Source of the DNA: Deltaproteobacteria bacterium | Lineage (GTDB): Bacteria; Acidobacteriota; Thermoanaerobaculia; Multivoradales; JAHZIX01 | NCBI GenBank assembly: GCA_022601195.1 | Contig: JAHZIX010000045.1 | Location: forward strand, 754,884 to 818,883 | Length of the DNA stretch: 64,000 nucleotides | Direction of reading: 5' to 3' | Shown here: positions 25,209 through 34,139 of the stretch, piece by piece | How positions within the stretch are numbered: the stretch's first letter is position 1 | Layout of the letters: each line of letters starts with the position of its first letter | Made by a program: the position numbers and the translations under genes | The notes under the pieces: model-generated | What the model saw: only the letters and a program-made list of their open reading frames with translations | What the model was told of the DNA's origin: nothing | The model's database searches: none

Positions 25209-26015
25209 ATGGCAAGAGCACACCTCAACGACCTCTATCTAGACTACGACGATCACGGTTCGGGAGAATCCGTCATTCTCGTTCACGGTCACCCCTTTGA
25301 TCGATCGATGTGGCGACCCCAGATCCGCCACCTCGTCGAGGCTAACTACCGAGTCGTGGTTCCCGATCTGCGTGGCTATGGCAAAACAGAAGTTCGTCCC
25401 GGCGTAACGACCCTGAGCGTATTCGCCGACGACATCATCGCTTTGCTCGAGCATCTCGGTATTCGTCGCACGGTGGTGGTCGGGCTGTCTATGGGCGGTC
25501 AGATCGTCATGGACCTCGCTGCACGTTTCGCAGACCGCATCACGGCGATCGTGTTGGCGGACACCTTTCCTGACGCCGAGACCTCCGACGGCCGGCAGTC
25601 GCGGATGGAAACCGCAGACCAGCTCGTCCGAGATGGCATGAGTGGCTACACCGATCACAACATCTCGAAGATGCTCAGTCCCACGACCATGACGGAGCGA
25701 CCCGACGTCGTCGACCACGTCCGCACAATGATGCTTGTCGCTCCACCGGCTGGCGCGGCGGCGGCCTTGCGCGGAAGGGCGCTTCGCCGCGAGTACGTTT
25801 CGACCCTCGAGGGCCTCGAGATCCCGGCACTGATAGTCGTGGGGGCCGACGACGAATTCACGACCGTGACAGACGCCGAACGCATGCACCACAGCATCGC
25901 GAGCTCCGAACTGGTCGTCATCGATGACACTGGGCATCTTCCGAATCTCGAACGACCGGACACCTTCAACGCAGCCCTCACGGCATTCCTCGACGCAAAG
26001 GCCCCAACCTCATGA
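25209..26015 (+). CDS. Alpha/beta-fold hydrolase
   Basis: Soluble hydrolase of 268 residues of the 3-oxoadipate-enol-lactonase / haloperoxidase-like group. A strong AAGGAGG precedes the ATG. The oxyanion motif is ILVHGHPFDRSMW. The nucleophile elbow is VVGLSMGGQIVMDLAARF (Ser in GLSMG), the acid is in VVGADDEFTTV, and the catalytic His is in DDTGHLPNLERPD. A lid of about 60 residues separates the strands in the usual place. The substrate is not predictable. Its TGA overlaps the ATG of the SDR gene (ATGA), and a divergent MocR regulator probably controls both. Confidence 0.88.
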   Translation: MARAHLNDLYLDYDDHGSGESVILVHGHPFDRSMWRPQIRHLVEANYRVVVPDLRGYGKTEVRPGVTTLSVFADDIIALLEHLGIRRTVVVGLSMGGQIVMDLAARFADRITAIVLADTFPDAETSDGRQSRMETADQLVRDGMSGYTDHNISKMLSPTTMTERPDVVDHVRTMMLVAPPAGAAAALRGRALRREYVSTLEGLEIPALIVVGADDEFTTVTDAERMHHSIASSELVVIDDTGHLPNLERPDTFNAALTAFLDAKAPTS

Positions 26016-26779
26016 AGACAGGCACCATCGTTGTGACCGGCGCTAGCGCCGGTTTTGGCACCGCCCTCGTACATCGCTATGCCCGCTCCGGGTGGAGGGT
26101 CGTCGCCGCGGCACGACGAACCGACCGGCTTGAAGATCTGCGCGCAGCCCACCCTCGGCTGGTCTATCCCCTGACCATTGATGTCACCGATGCGGAGGCG
26201 GTTCGGGCAGCCTTCACAGACCTCCCTGCCGACTTCGCGACGGTTGATGTCGTCGTCAACAACGCCGGCCTCGCTCTGGGAGCCGAACCCGCATACCGAG
26301 CGGCCCTCGGAGACTGGGCCACAATGATCGCCACCAACTGCAACGGCGTTGTCAATGTGACCCACGCACTTCTGCCCGGGCTGGTCGAGCGGCAACGTGG
26401 ACACATCATCAACATGGGCTCCGTCGCAGGCACCCACGCCTACCCCGGCGGCAATGTCTATGGCGCCACCAAGGCCTTCGTCCATCAATTCAGTCACAAC
26501 CTTCGAGCCGACCTTGCTGGCACTCCCATCCGTGTCACCTTGATCGAGCCGGGCACCTGCGCAGGCACCGAGTTCTCGCGGGTGCGCTACCATGGTGACC
26601 GGGACCAGGCCCTCGCTGTGTACGATGGCTTTGACGCGATCGTCGCCGAAGACATCGCTGACGCAGTGTGGTGGACTACCAGTGCACCACCTCACCTCGA
26701 CATTACCCGCATCGAGATGATGCCCACTGCACAAACCCCCGCAGGCTTCGCCGTCCACCGAACCGGTGCTGAAACCTAG
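26012..26779 (+). CDS. Short-chain dehydrogenase/reductase (YdfG-like)
   Basis: NAD(P)-dependent oxidoreductase of 255 residues. The Rossmann glycine motif is VTGASAGFGTALVHRYA, with basic residues after strand 2 (AAARRTDRLEDL) that favour NADP. NNAGLALG follows, then the catalytic Ser in INMGSVAGTHAYPGG and the Tyr-Lys pair in VYGATKAFVHQF. The family includes 3-hydroxy-acid and serine dehydrogenases such as YdfG. The C-terminal part (EFSRVRYHGDRDQA, EDIADAVWWTTSAPPHLDI) is typical of that group. It is translationally coupled to the hydrolase upstream, which suggests sequential steps on one compound. Confidence 0.88.
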   Translation: MKTGTIVVTGASAGFGTALVHRYARSGWRVVAAARRTDRLEDLRAAHPRLVYPLTIDVTDAEAVRAAFTDLPADFATVDVVVNNAGLALGAEPAYRAALGDWATMIATNCNGVVNVTHALLPGLVERQRGHIINMGSVAGTHAYPGGNVYGATKAFVHQFSHNLRADLAGTPIRVTLIEPGTCAGTEFSRVRYHGDRDQALAVYDGFDAIVAEDIADAVWWTTSAPPHLDITRIEMMPTAQTPAGFAVHRTGAET

Positions 26780-26866
26780 GAGCCTGGCGCGCATTCGAAG
26801 TGAGCTGCTTTGTGGTTTTTGCCGAACCCTCTCTTCGGATTACTGTAGTGGCTTGGAGGAATCCTG

Positions 26867-27376
26867 ATGGCAAACAAGTGGAAATACTCGGTTCTTTGTC
26901 TCGGCCTTGTGTTGGGCCTGTACAGCGCTAGCGGAGTGGCCGCGGCCAATTCGGACCAAGCGACGACGCCTTCTGTCGTCATGGTTTGTGAACACGGGAC
27001 GGTGAAGAGTTTGATCGCCGCAAAGCTCTTCGACCAAGAAGCGAGCCAGCGTGGGCTGGCTTTGCGGGCCGTCTCTCGCGGCATGCATCCGGATGAAGCG
27101 GTTCCGGCGAAGATCGCCAAGGCTCTCGAGAACGATGGCTTTGATATTTCGGGCTTTGACCCCGAGAAACTCTCGAAGCCGGATGTCACCGGTTCACTGC
27201 GCGTCGTTGCTATCGGTGCGGATCTGGCGGCCACGGGAGACGGTGCACCTTCACCGATCCTTCGGTGGGACGATGTTCCACCCGCCAGCGTTGACTATGA
27301 AGCTTCGAAGGCCTCTCTGCTGGCCCATATCCAGGCCCTGCTCGACGAGCTGGAGAAGCAGGACAACCAGGAGTAG
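26867..27376 (+). CDS. Exported low-molecular-weight phosphatase / arsenate-reductase-like protein
   Basis: Protein of 169 residues with a Sec signal peptide (ending near GVAAAN) followed by a LMW-PTP-fold domain. The phosphate loop is VMVCEHGTVKSLIAAKLF: Cys41 begins a C-x5 loop in which the catalytic Arg of CxxxxxRS is replaced by Lys47. The late acidic loop LRWDDVPPAS resembles the WxxPDPA loop of ArsC-type relatives. Export and the Arg-to-Lys change make classical cytosolic arsenate reduction unlikely. It may be a periplasmic phosphatase variant or a binding protein. GGAGG precedes the ATG, and the gene converges on the cyanophycin operon. Confidence 0.72.
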   Translation: MANKWKYSVLCLGLVLGLYSASGVAAANSDQATTPSVVMVCEHGTVKSLIAAKLFDQEASQRGLALRAVSRGMHPDEAVPAKIAKALENDGFDISGFDPEKLSKPDVTGSLRVVAIGADLAATGDGAPSPILRWDDVPPASVDYEASKASLLAHIQALLDELEKQDNQE

Positions 27377-27421
27377 TTCCGGCAGGAGAAGCGGGTGGTG
27401 AGGTGTCGGGAATGGCTGGTC

Positions 27422-29137
27422 TTAGGGGACGGCTTCGCCGGCCTGCCAATTCCTGGACTCGAGGCCTTCGAGGAGATCGAGAACTTCCCCCCGGCTGACA
27501 TGGCAGATCAGCAGCAGAAGATCCCCTTCCCGGGCCATGGTCAGTGCTTGCCTGGCGGCAGCTAGCTCCGAGTCAGCGAAAGAGAGGGCTTCCGGTGGCG
27601 CCCCAAGGCGGGTGAGCTCTTCTGCCAGGAGCTGAGGTATTTCACCGAGCTGGCGACCCCGCAAATCCCCTTCTAGCTCTTTCAGGATGATGTGATCCGG
27701 GCGGCCACTCCATGCGGCAGCGGCGAGGGCCCGGAGGGATGGATCGTCGCGATCTCCGGCTTGGCCCAGAAGTAACAAGCGGCGCCGAGCTTCGAGACCT
27801 GAGGCGGTGGTCATGAGGGCTTCCATGCCGTGAGGGTTGTGAGCGAAATCTACCAGTATTTCGATGCCACCCAGCTGAAAGCGGTTGAGGCGCCCCGAGT
27901 TTTCTTCCGCCTTCAGGCCAAACGTCTCGAGGCCTTTTCTCATGGCTTCCGAAGACAGGCCGAGGGCCGCCGCTACACCGATGGCGGCGAGAGCGTTGGC
28001 GACGTTGTGGCGGGCGGCGCCGCCGAGAGTCATGGGGGCTTGGTGGGTTTTGGCGATCATCCTGGGAGCTTCGCCAGTCCGTAGGACCAACTCATCACCC
28101 TCCAGGTGAATGCTATCGGTGTGGCTCTGGCCTGAGGCGAGGGCGGGAGGGCTGAGGCTGAACCAAGCGACCGGTTGGCTCAGCTGCCTGCCTTTGGGTT
28201 CCAGAACCGGGTCGTCAGCGTTGATGACCAGGCGCTCCGCAGCGCGGCTAACTACCAACTTGGTTTCCGCGAGCTCGTCGAGATCGTGAATTCCCCATTC
28301 CCCCAGATGGTCTTCTGCGACATTGGTGATCATCGCCACTTCGGCTCGGTTTACCGCCAGGCCACGGCGCAGCATGCCGCCACGGGCGGTTTCGAGAATG
28401 GCGATGTCGACGCTTTGATTGCGCAGCACCTTGCGGCCTCCGCCGGGGCCCGCATAGTCCCCTTTTTCCACCAGGTCGGGACCGACAAAGACCCCTTCCG
28501 TCGAGCACAGACCAGGGTTCTTTCCGTCTGACAGGGCCATCGTGGCAAGCAGTCGCACGGTGGTGGTTTTACCGTTGGTGCCGGTGATCAGGGCCACGGG
28601 AATATCAAAGACCTCGTCCCAAGGCACCTCCGATGGAGGCGGCAGCTCCGAGACGGGCCAGGCATGGCTACCGCGGCCTAGGCCGACGGAAGCGTGATCG
28701 TCGTCGGACAGAAAAGCCACGCCATGCTTTTTGGCTGCTCGTTGGAGAGCGAGGAGTGGAGGGTTGGCTTCCTCGGCGATTTCTTGGCGCAGTCGCGCTA
28801 CCGTGGCTTCGAGATCCGGGCTGTCAAGGCTTGGCGGCGAGTCGCTTTCGAGGCTGCTGACGGCGACCTCCCAAGCTGCCTCATTGATCTCGGTAGCTGC
28901 ATAGAGGGCGTCTATGGGAGCGCTCAGAGCCAGGCTCACCCCACCTTTGAAGGTTCGGGTGCACAGCCCCTGATCGCTCCAGCCCACGGCCTGGAGGAGA
29001 CGTTGGGCTTCCCGCCGCCAAGCAGCGATCGCTCTCGCCGGGTCCTCCTGTGGCTCGACCACGACGTCGAGCACAGCTCCAGGGTGAGCCCAGAGAATGT
29101 TGGGGCCAGTGAGGCGGCGGGAATCGCGAACTTTCAT
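27422..29137 (-). CDS. Mur-ligase-family protein, cyanophycin-synthetase-like
   Basis: ATP-dependent ligase of 571 residues, last gene of the cyanophycin operon and 12 nt after cphA. Residues 1-170 form an unrecognised N-terminal domain. A Mur ligase central domain follows with the P-loop VALITGTNGKTTTVRLLATM, then STEGVFVGPDLVEKGDYAGP, ILETARGGMLRRGL and VAMITNVAEDHLGEWG. The C-terminal domain has LVDFAHNPHGMEALMTTA and LGQAGDRDDPSLRALA. These segments closely parallel the Mur half of CphA next door, but there is no ATP-grasp domain, so it could only make one of the two bond types. It may add Arg-like residues to a peptide backbone or act on dipeptides; the true role is open. Confidence 0.8.
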   Translation of the reverse strand: MKVRDSRRLTGPNILWAHPGAVLDVVVEPQEDPARAIAAWRREAQRLLQAVGWSDQGLCTRTFKGGVSLALSAPIDALYAATEINEAAWEVAVSSLESDSPPSLDSPDLEATVARLRQEIAEEANPPLLALQRAAKKHGVAFLSDDDHASVGLGRGSHAWPVSELPPPSEVPWDEVFDIPVALITGTNGKTTTVRLLATMALSDGKNPGLCSTEGVFVGPDLVEKGDYAGPGGGRKVLRNQSVDIAILETARGGMLRRGLAVNRAEVAMITNVAEDHLGEWGIHDLDELAETKLVVSRAAERLVINADDPVLEPKGRQLSQPVAWFSLSPPALASGQSHTDSIHLEGDELVLRTGEAPRMIAKTHQAPMTLGGAARHNVANALAAIGVAAALGLSSEAMRKGLETFGLKAEENSGRLNRFQLGGIEILVDFAHNPHGMEALMTTASGLEARRRLLLLGQAGDRDDPSLRALAAAAWSGRPDHIILKELEGDLRGRQLGEIPQLLAEELTRLGAPPEALSFADSELAAARQALTMAREGDLLLLICHVSRGEVLDLLEGLESRNWQAGEAVP

Positions 29138-29149
29138 CGAGTAGGAGCC

Positions 29150-31942
29150 TCAGTCCTCCGTATCCCGAGCCAGCCGGACGCCACGCTCATCGCGGATCAG
29201 ACTGCCGATCTCTCCAACTTCTAAGGCTGGAAGATCCGGCAAAGGGAGATTCTCTGGCGATTTTTCCTGCGGTTTGGCCGGGGCTTCTTCAGAGGAGAAA
29301 TAGATGATCTGCTTCCAACTTCGGTTGATGGCGTCGCCGAAAATGAGCACTAGGTCACCGGGTTCAGCCAGTCGGAGGGCCGCATCCACGGCATCGACTT
29401 CCGAGGGAATCGCCTCGACATTGCCTTCCGCCACCCCTTCCCCTAGGAGGGTTTTTCGCAGCATGGCGGGCACCTCATCCGGGCCCCGACCCCGGAGGCT
29501 GTCGTCCCGGCGGCAGATGTAGTGATCGAAGTGGCCAGCGCAAAGGCGGGCGATTTCCTCGATGTCTTCGTCCCGGCGATCTCCGGGACCAGCAAGCACA
29601 CAGAGCCGTCGCCCCTCGACCTCTAGCCGCCCCGCCAAATCCACCATGGCTTTCACCGCAGCTGGGTTGTGCCCGTAGTCGAGAATGACCTTGAAGGGGT
29701 GTTCATCGAAGATATTCATGCGCCCGGGAGCCTGAAAGAAGCTGGTGTCGAAGGTGCGCAGGCCGTGGCGAATATCTTCCAGACTGACCTGCATGCTGTA
29801 GGCCACCCCGGCAGCGAACATGGCGTTCTGAACATTGTGAATGGCTTTTCCCTCGAGAGTGGCGGGGACCAGGTGAGTCCACAGGAGAGGCATGTGAGCG
29901 CCGTGATCGAAGAAGGTGATCATGTGGCCATTGATGCCTTCCTCGAGCACCACCGCGCGGCCACCGGAACGAATATGTTCACGTACCAGGGCGTGCTTCG
30001 GGTTCATGGTGACGTAGCACAGATGCTCAGCGCGGGAGTAGTCGGCCATCTTGAGGCAGAGGGGGTCGTCGGCATTCAGAACCGCCGTGTTCTTGGCCAC
30101 TTCGATGACGATTCGCTTGACGGCGGCCAAGTCTTCGAGGGTATCGACGCCTCGTAACCCCAGGTGGTCCGACTGAACATTGAGCACCGCTCCGACGTCC
30201 GCTTGAGAAAAGCCCATTCCTCTTTTCAGCAAGCCGCCGCGAGCCGTTTCGAGGACCGCAACGTCCACGGATGGATCCCGGAGAACGATTCGGGAAGAGG
30301 CCGGCCCAGTCATGTCTCCTTCCACAGAGAGATGGCCGTCGATATAGACGCCCTCGGTGGTCGCCAGGCCAACTTGATGGCCCGCCATTTTGAAGATATG
30401 CGCGAGCATGCGAACTGTGGTGGTCTTGCCATTGGTTCCGGTGACGGCGGCGATGGGAATTCTGGAAGGGGCTCCCTGGGGAAACAGCATGTCCAAAACT
30501 GGGCCGGCGGCATCCCGTGGCTGACCTTCCGAAGGAGCGACGTGCATGCGGAAACCAGGGGCCGCGTTGACTTCGCAAATGGCGCCGCCGGTTTCTCGAT
30601 AGGACTGGGCGATATCCAGGGTAAGGAAGTCCACGCCGGCGACATCCAGGCCGATAGCCAAAGCGGCTCGCACCGCCATCTCCCGATTGTCCGGGTGAAT
30701 GATGTCCGTTACATCCACCGCGGTGCCTCCGGTGGAGAGGTTCCCAGTGGAGCGCAGGTAGACCACCTCTCCAGCGGAAGGGACGCTGGAGCTGTCATAG
30801 CCCTTTTGGGTCAGCAGTCGTTCCGCTTGATGGTCCAGCTCGAGGCGGGTCAGAACCTTTTCGTGGCCGATGCCTCGGCGGGGATCCCGGTTGACCTCTT
30901 CCATGAGCTCCTCGACCGTCTGCCGGCCGTCACCCACGATGTGACCGGGCACTCGCTTGGAAGCTGCAACCAACTTACCGTTGATGACCAATAGGCGGTG
31001 ATCGAGACCTTCGATAAAGCTTTCCACCAGCACGGTTCGGCTGTGTTCTCGGGCTTGGACGAAGGCTTGGGCCACCGAATCGTCATCGGATAGGTTGATG
31101 GATACCCCGCGGCCATGGTTGGCGTTGAGAGGTTTGACGACGACGGGATGGCCAATGCGCCGGGCTGCCCGTACCGCTTCCCGAGGGCTGTAGACCATGC
31201 GTTGCTGGGGTATGGGGAGGCCCATGTCACCGAGAATCTTATTGGTCTCTTCTTTGTCCGAGGCGATCTCTACGGCGATGTTGCGGGTTTCGCTGGTCAC
31301 CGTGGCCTGAATGCGTTTGGCGTAGCGCCCGTGACCGAATTGCACCAAGCTGTAGCGGTTGAGGCGAAGCCAGGGGATGCCCCGGTCCTCCGCGGCTTTC
31401 ACCAAGGAAGCGGTGCTGGGTCCCAGATCTCGCCGCTGGGCGAAACGGATGAAGGTATCCCTTTCTTCGTCGAAGTCGAAGGGGCTGTCGTCGCTTTGCT
31501 TCAGGTCCGCGGGGCGAGCCTCAGGCGGTAGCAAATGGTGTAGCAGGTCGAGAGCCAGCTTGCCTGCTGCCAATCCCACCTCTCGCTGTTGGTACTCAAA
31601 AACCACATCGTATTGGCCTTCTTCTCCGGTACCTCGGGTCTTGCCAAAGGTCACATCGGCACCGGCAACGTTCTGCAGCTCGATGGCAACGTGCTCGAGA
31701 ATATGGCCCAACCAGGTGCCATCGTCTTCCGTTAGGCGCCGCACGAAACCACCGGGCTCGCCATAGGAGCAGCCGTGCTCTTGGAGGCCCGGCAGCGCTT
31801 CCAGTAGGCCGTCGGTAAACGCTTTTCCCAGCTTGACGGAAGGCCACTGCTCCAAGGGGCCAAGGTCTAGAGTGAGGCGAATGACGGGGAAGAGGGCGTA
31901 GAGGTTGGGGCCGACGTAGACCGATTCGGAGAGGATTTTCAC
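29150..31942 (-). CDS. cphA: Cyanophycin synthetase
   Basis: Makes the storage polymer multi-L-arginyl-poly-L-aspartate, adding Asp and Arg in turn at the cost of ATP. It has 930 residues from a GTG (VKILSESVYVGPNLYALFP) that follows GAGGAG and comes 5 nt after the cphB stop. The open frame extends further upstream but is there only the shadow of cphB. Domains in order are the N-terminal domain (EHGCSYGEPGGFVRRL, GHILEHVAIELQ), ATP-grasp (about 210-480; VVKPLNANHGRGVSINL, EVNAAPGFRMH) and the Mur ligase (from about 490; AVTGTNGKTTTVRMLAHIF, ILDYGHNPAAVKAMVDLAG). The length is normal for the family. Synthesis and degradation genes share one operon here, so turnover is probably set by substrate levels. 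Confidence 0.95.
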   Translation of the reverse strand: MKILSESVYVGPNLYALFPVIRLTLDLGPLEQWPSVKLGKAFTDGLLEALPGLQEHGCSYGEPGGFVRRLTEDDGTWLGHILEHVAIELQNVAGADVTFGKTRGTGEEGQYDVVFEYQQREVGLAAGKLALDLLHHLLPPEARPADLKQSDDSPFDFDEERDTFIRFAQRRDLGPSTASLVKAAEDRGIPWLRLNRYSLVQFGHGRYAKRIQATVTSETRNIAVEIASDKEETNKILGDMGLPIPQQRMVYSPREAVRAARRIGHPVVVKPLNANHGRGVSINLSDDDSVAQAFVQAREHSRTVLVESFIEGLDHRLLVINGKLVAASKRVPGHIVGDGRQTVEELMEEVNRDPRRGIGHEKVLTRLELDHQAERLLTQKGYDSSSVPSAGEVVYLRSTGNLSTGGTAVDVTDIIHPDNREMAVRAALAIGLDVAGVDFLTLDIAQSYRETGGAICEVNAAPGFRMHVAPSEGQPRDAAGPVLDMLFPQGAPSRIPIAAVTGTNGKTTTVRMLAHIFKMAGHQVGLATTEGVYIDGHLSVEGDMTGPASSRIVLRDPSVDVAVLETARGGLLKRGMGFSQADVGAVLNVQSDHLGLRGVDTLEDLAAVKRIVIEVAKNTAVLNADDPLCLKMADYSRAEHLCYVTMNPKHALVREHIRSGGRAVVLEEGINGHMITFFDHGAHMPLLWTHLVPATLEGKAIHNVQNAMFAAGVAYSMQVSLEDIRHGLRTFDTSFFQAPGRMNIFDEHPFKVILDYGHNPAAVKAMVDLAGRLEVEGRRLCVLAGPGDRRDEDIEEIARLCAGHFDHYICRRDDSLRGRGPDEVPAMLRKTLLGEGVAEGNVEAIPSEVDAVDAALRLAEPGDLVLIFGDAINRSWKQIIYFSSEEAPAKPQEKSPENLPLPDLPALEVGEIGSLIRDERGVRLARDTED

Positions 31943-31947
31943 CGCTT

Positions 31948-32760
31948 TCAGCTCCTCGCTAATTCCCTCGGGGCCTGGGCCACGCGGGTTGGAATATGGT
32001 AGGTCGCGCCATCGATGAGCACGTGCAAACGCACACCGAGTATAGAGACCGGTTCGCTGCGGCGAGCCGAGTCCACCGAGGAATACTCCACCTCGGACGG
32101 GTCGACGATGGTGATCGCGCCGCTTCCGGCTACTTCGAGACGACCGTCGGCGTCGAGAAAGGCTGCCGTATCTTCGTCGAGGCCGATTCCTATGGGGCGT
32201 GGGTTGTAGGCCAAAGCGGTGAGCAGACGACCCAGACGATCTCTCTGGCGAAAGTGCTGGTCCACTACCGTGAGCTTGGTGAGGCCCAAGCCCGGAGCGA
32301 GGAAGACCATGTCGACGCGCGGCGTGGCCCCCTCGTCTCCAAAGGCGATCATGTGTTCGGAAAGAAAGGCCGCTCCCGCTGAAGTGCCCGCCACATGAAG
32401 TCCCTCTTGGTTTCGTTGGCGCAGCAGATCCGCCACCGGAGTGCCTCCGATGGTGGTCGACAGGCGCAGCTGGTTGCCCCCGGTGAGGAAGACGCCGTCG
32501 GCGTCCCGGAGGACCTGGAGCCAATCCTCACGGTGGCAATCTTGACGCTCGTTAAAAGCCAGGGATTGGGCATTTTTGGCACCCAGCTGGAGAAAGATCT
32601 CCTCGTACCGGGGGCCGGTCTCGGCGAGTTGGGAGGCGGTAGGGATAATGGCGATGCGCGCTGCTTCCCCGCCACAAATGTCTACGAAGCGGCGCAAAAT
32701 GGCCGGGTCACGAATTTTTTCTTCTGCTCCGCCAATGGGAATGATGTAGCCACGTCTCAA
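31948..32760 (-). CDS. cphB: Cyanophycinase
   Basis: Serine-type peptidase of 270 residues that cuts cyanophycin to beta-Asp-Arg dipeptides. The start is TTG, 8 nt after AGAGGAG. It opens with YIIPIGGAEEKI, then the DGVFLTGGNQLRLSTTI loop and the nucleophile in GTSAGAAFLSEHMI. The product-binding region follows (DQHFRQRDRLGRLLTAL, GIGLDEDTAAFL). These are standard S51 cyanophycinase motifs. No signal peptide is visible, so it acts in the cytoplasm on the cell's own granules. It sits between iadA and cphA in the same operon. Confidence 0.95.
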   Translation of the reverse strand: MRRGYIIPIGGAEEKIRDPAILRRFVDICGGEAARIAIIPTASQLAETGPRYEEIFLQLGAKNAQSLAFNERQDCHREDWLQVLRDADGVFLTGGNQLRLSTTIGGTPVADLLRQRNQEGLHVAGTSAGAAFLSEHMIAFGDEGATPRVDMVFLAPGLGLTKLTVVDQHFRQRDRLGRLLTALAYNPRPIGIGLDEDTAAFLDADGRLEVAGSGAITIVDPSEVEYSSVDSARRSEPVSILGVRLHVLIDGATYHIPTRVAQAPRELARS

Positions 32761-32811
32761 CGATTCAACTCCTCTGCTGTCTCGACGGCTCAGCGGTCGC
32801 CGTCGGATTCC

Positions 32812-33975
32812 TCATCCCTCAAAAGTGCCCAGGACAGAAGCTTCGCCACGACGAACCATCCAGCGGCCCCGAGCCATTACATCTTCGACTTCTCCGCCAT
32901 CTCCGAGCACCACCAAGTCAGCATCCGCCCCAACCTCGACTCGACCCTTGTCGGTCAGTCGCAAATGCTGCGCGACGTTCGAAGTGAACGGGGGCAGCAC
33001 CTCCTCGGGGCTGTGGCCAGAAGCGAGCAGTGCCCACAGGGTCTTGGCCAGCGCTGCCGGTTTTCCTACGTCGAAGTGGGCTACTCGTCCCTCAGCGTCA
33101 AAGCTGGGAAGGCAGCCACCGCCGTCGGAGCTCACGGTGAGGCGGTCCGATGGCAAGCCGGCAGCGAAGTAACGAGTGACCGCCTCCTCCGCCGAGTAGG
33201 CGTCTTCCTCGTCTTCCACAGGAAAAGCGGTGACGTCGATGGTACAACCCCGCTCGGCCAGCTCCAAGGCTTCGTCGAACAGAGCCCGCCGTCGGTTGAC
33301 GTGGGTAGGGTTGAAAACTCGTGGTGGTAGCTCGGTTTGGTCGAGAGCGGCGCGGACGAACTCCAGCCCTCTCGAACCGTCTCCGAGATGTAAGTGAAGA
33401 ATGCCCGCCTTGCCGGTCATCAGGCCGGCGACGTGAGTCTCCGAGGCAACCCTCAGAACTTCGTCCAGGGTCGGCTGGCTGGAGCGGTGATCACTGATCG
33501 CCAGCTCACCGACGCCGATCACTCGGTCCAAATGGACGATGTCGCCGCGCACGGAGCCGGTGAGAGTGGTCGGGGGAAGGTGATAGCCGCCGGTGAGGCA
33601 CCAAGCGCTTAGGCCTTCCTCTGTCAAACCTCTCGCGGTAGCGAGCAGCTCTGCCGTCGAGCGGGTGGTGTCGTCGGTGCCCAGCACTCCCACTGCCGAA
33701 GTGATGCCGCCGAGGGTGAATCGGCTGAGTCCTAAGGGAGGAACGCGAGTCGAGGGGCCCGCCTCACCGCCACCTCCGGTGAGGTGAGCGTGGCCATCGA
33801 TGAGCCCTGGTATCAGGCGCCGCCCGCCGAGGTCGGTCTCGACGATTTTCAGCTGCGCAGGGAGATCGGGGAAACCTTCGCCCATCCAGACGACCTTGCC
33901 TGCGCACACCAACAGATGCTGCCGGCCCAAGGCCTGCGGGGCGAATACGTCGGCATTGAGGAGGAGCTCGAACAT
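32812..33975 (-). CDS. iadA: Isoaspartyl dipeptidase (beta-aspartyl peptidase)
   Basis: Zinc amidohydrolase of 387 residues that splits isoaspartyl dipeptides, here probably the beta-Asp-Arg released by cyanophycinase. Metal ligands fit the family: GLIDGHAHLTGGGG (HxH), the later histidines in ILHLHLGDGSRGL and NPTHVNRR, and the aspartate in LTVSSDGGGCLP. The C-terminal fragment returns to the composite beta-sandwich with VGADADLVVLGDGGEV. It is the first gene of the operon iadA-cphB-cphA-Mur ligase. A dyad at 33990-34014 and a GGGAG ribosome-binding site lie just upstream. Together these enzymes allow both storage and full recovery of Asp and Arg. Confidence 0.93.
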   Translation of the reverse strand: MFELLLNADVFAPQALGRQHLLVCAGKVVWMGEGFPDLPAQLKIVETDLGGRRLIPGLIDGHAHLTGGGGEAGPSTRVPPLGLSRFTLGGITSAVGVLGTDDTTRSTAELLATARGLTEEGLSAWCLTGGYHLPPTTLTGSVRGDIVHLDRVIGVGELAISDHRSSQPTLDEVLRVASETHVAGLMTGKAGILHLHLGDGSRGLEFVRAALDQTELPPRVFNPTHVNRRRALFDEALELAERGCTIDVTAFPVEDEEDAYSAEEAVTRYFAAGLPSDRLTVSSDGGGCLPSFDAEGRVAHFDVGKPAALAKTLWALLASGHSPEEVLPPFTSNVAQHLRLTDKGRVEVGADADLVVLGDGGEVEDVMARGRWMVRRGEASVLGTFEG

Positions 33976-33989
33976 CCCTACTCCCGTGG

Positions 33990-34014
33990 GGCTGGGGCGA
34001 GTATCGCTCCAGCC
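33990..34014. promoter_or_regulatory. Dyad in front of the cyanophycin operon
   Basis: GGCTGGGGCGA and TCGCTCCAGCC are inverted repeats (10 of 11 pairs) with only GTA between them, 15-39 nt upstream of the iadA ATG. It could be an operator or an RNA hairpin in the leader. Confidence 0.5.
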
Positions 34015-34139
34015 ATATACACAATGATCGGGGGGCGGATGCTAGCACAGGGTGGAAGCCCATTCGCTTTGGGCCACAATCCGTTTCAAGAGGACCTTTT
34101 GTGGTGACCGGGCGCCAAGAGATCCTCGATTCCCCGATC

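Noticed and set aside
31943..32524. N-terminal extension of CphA
   Set aside because: The open frame continues upstream through cphB in another frame; a GTG with a good ribosome-binding site at 31942 starts the CphA family sequence.
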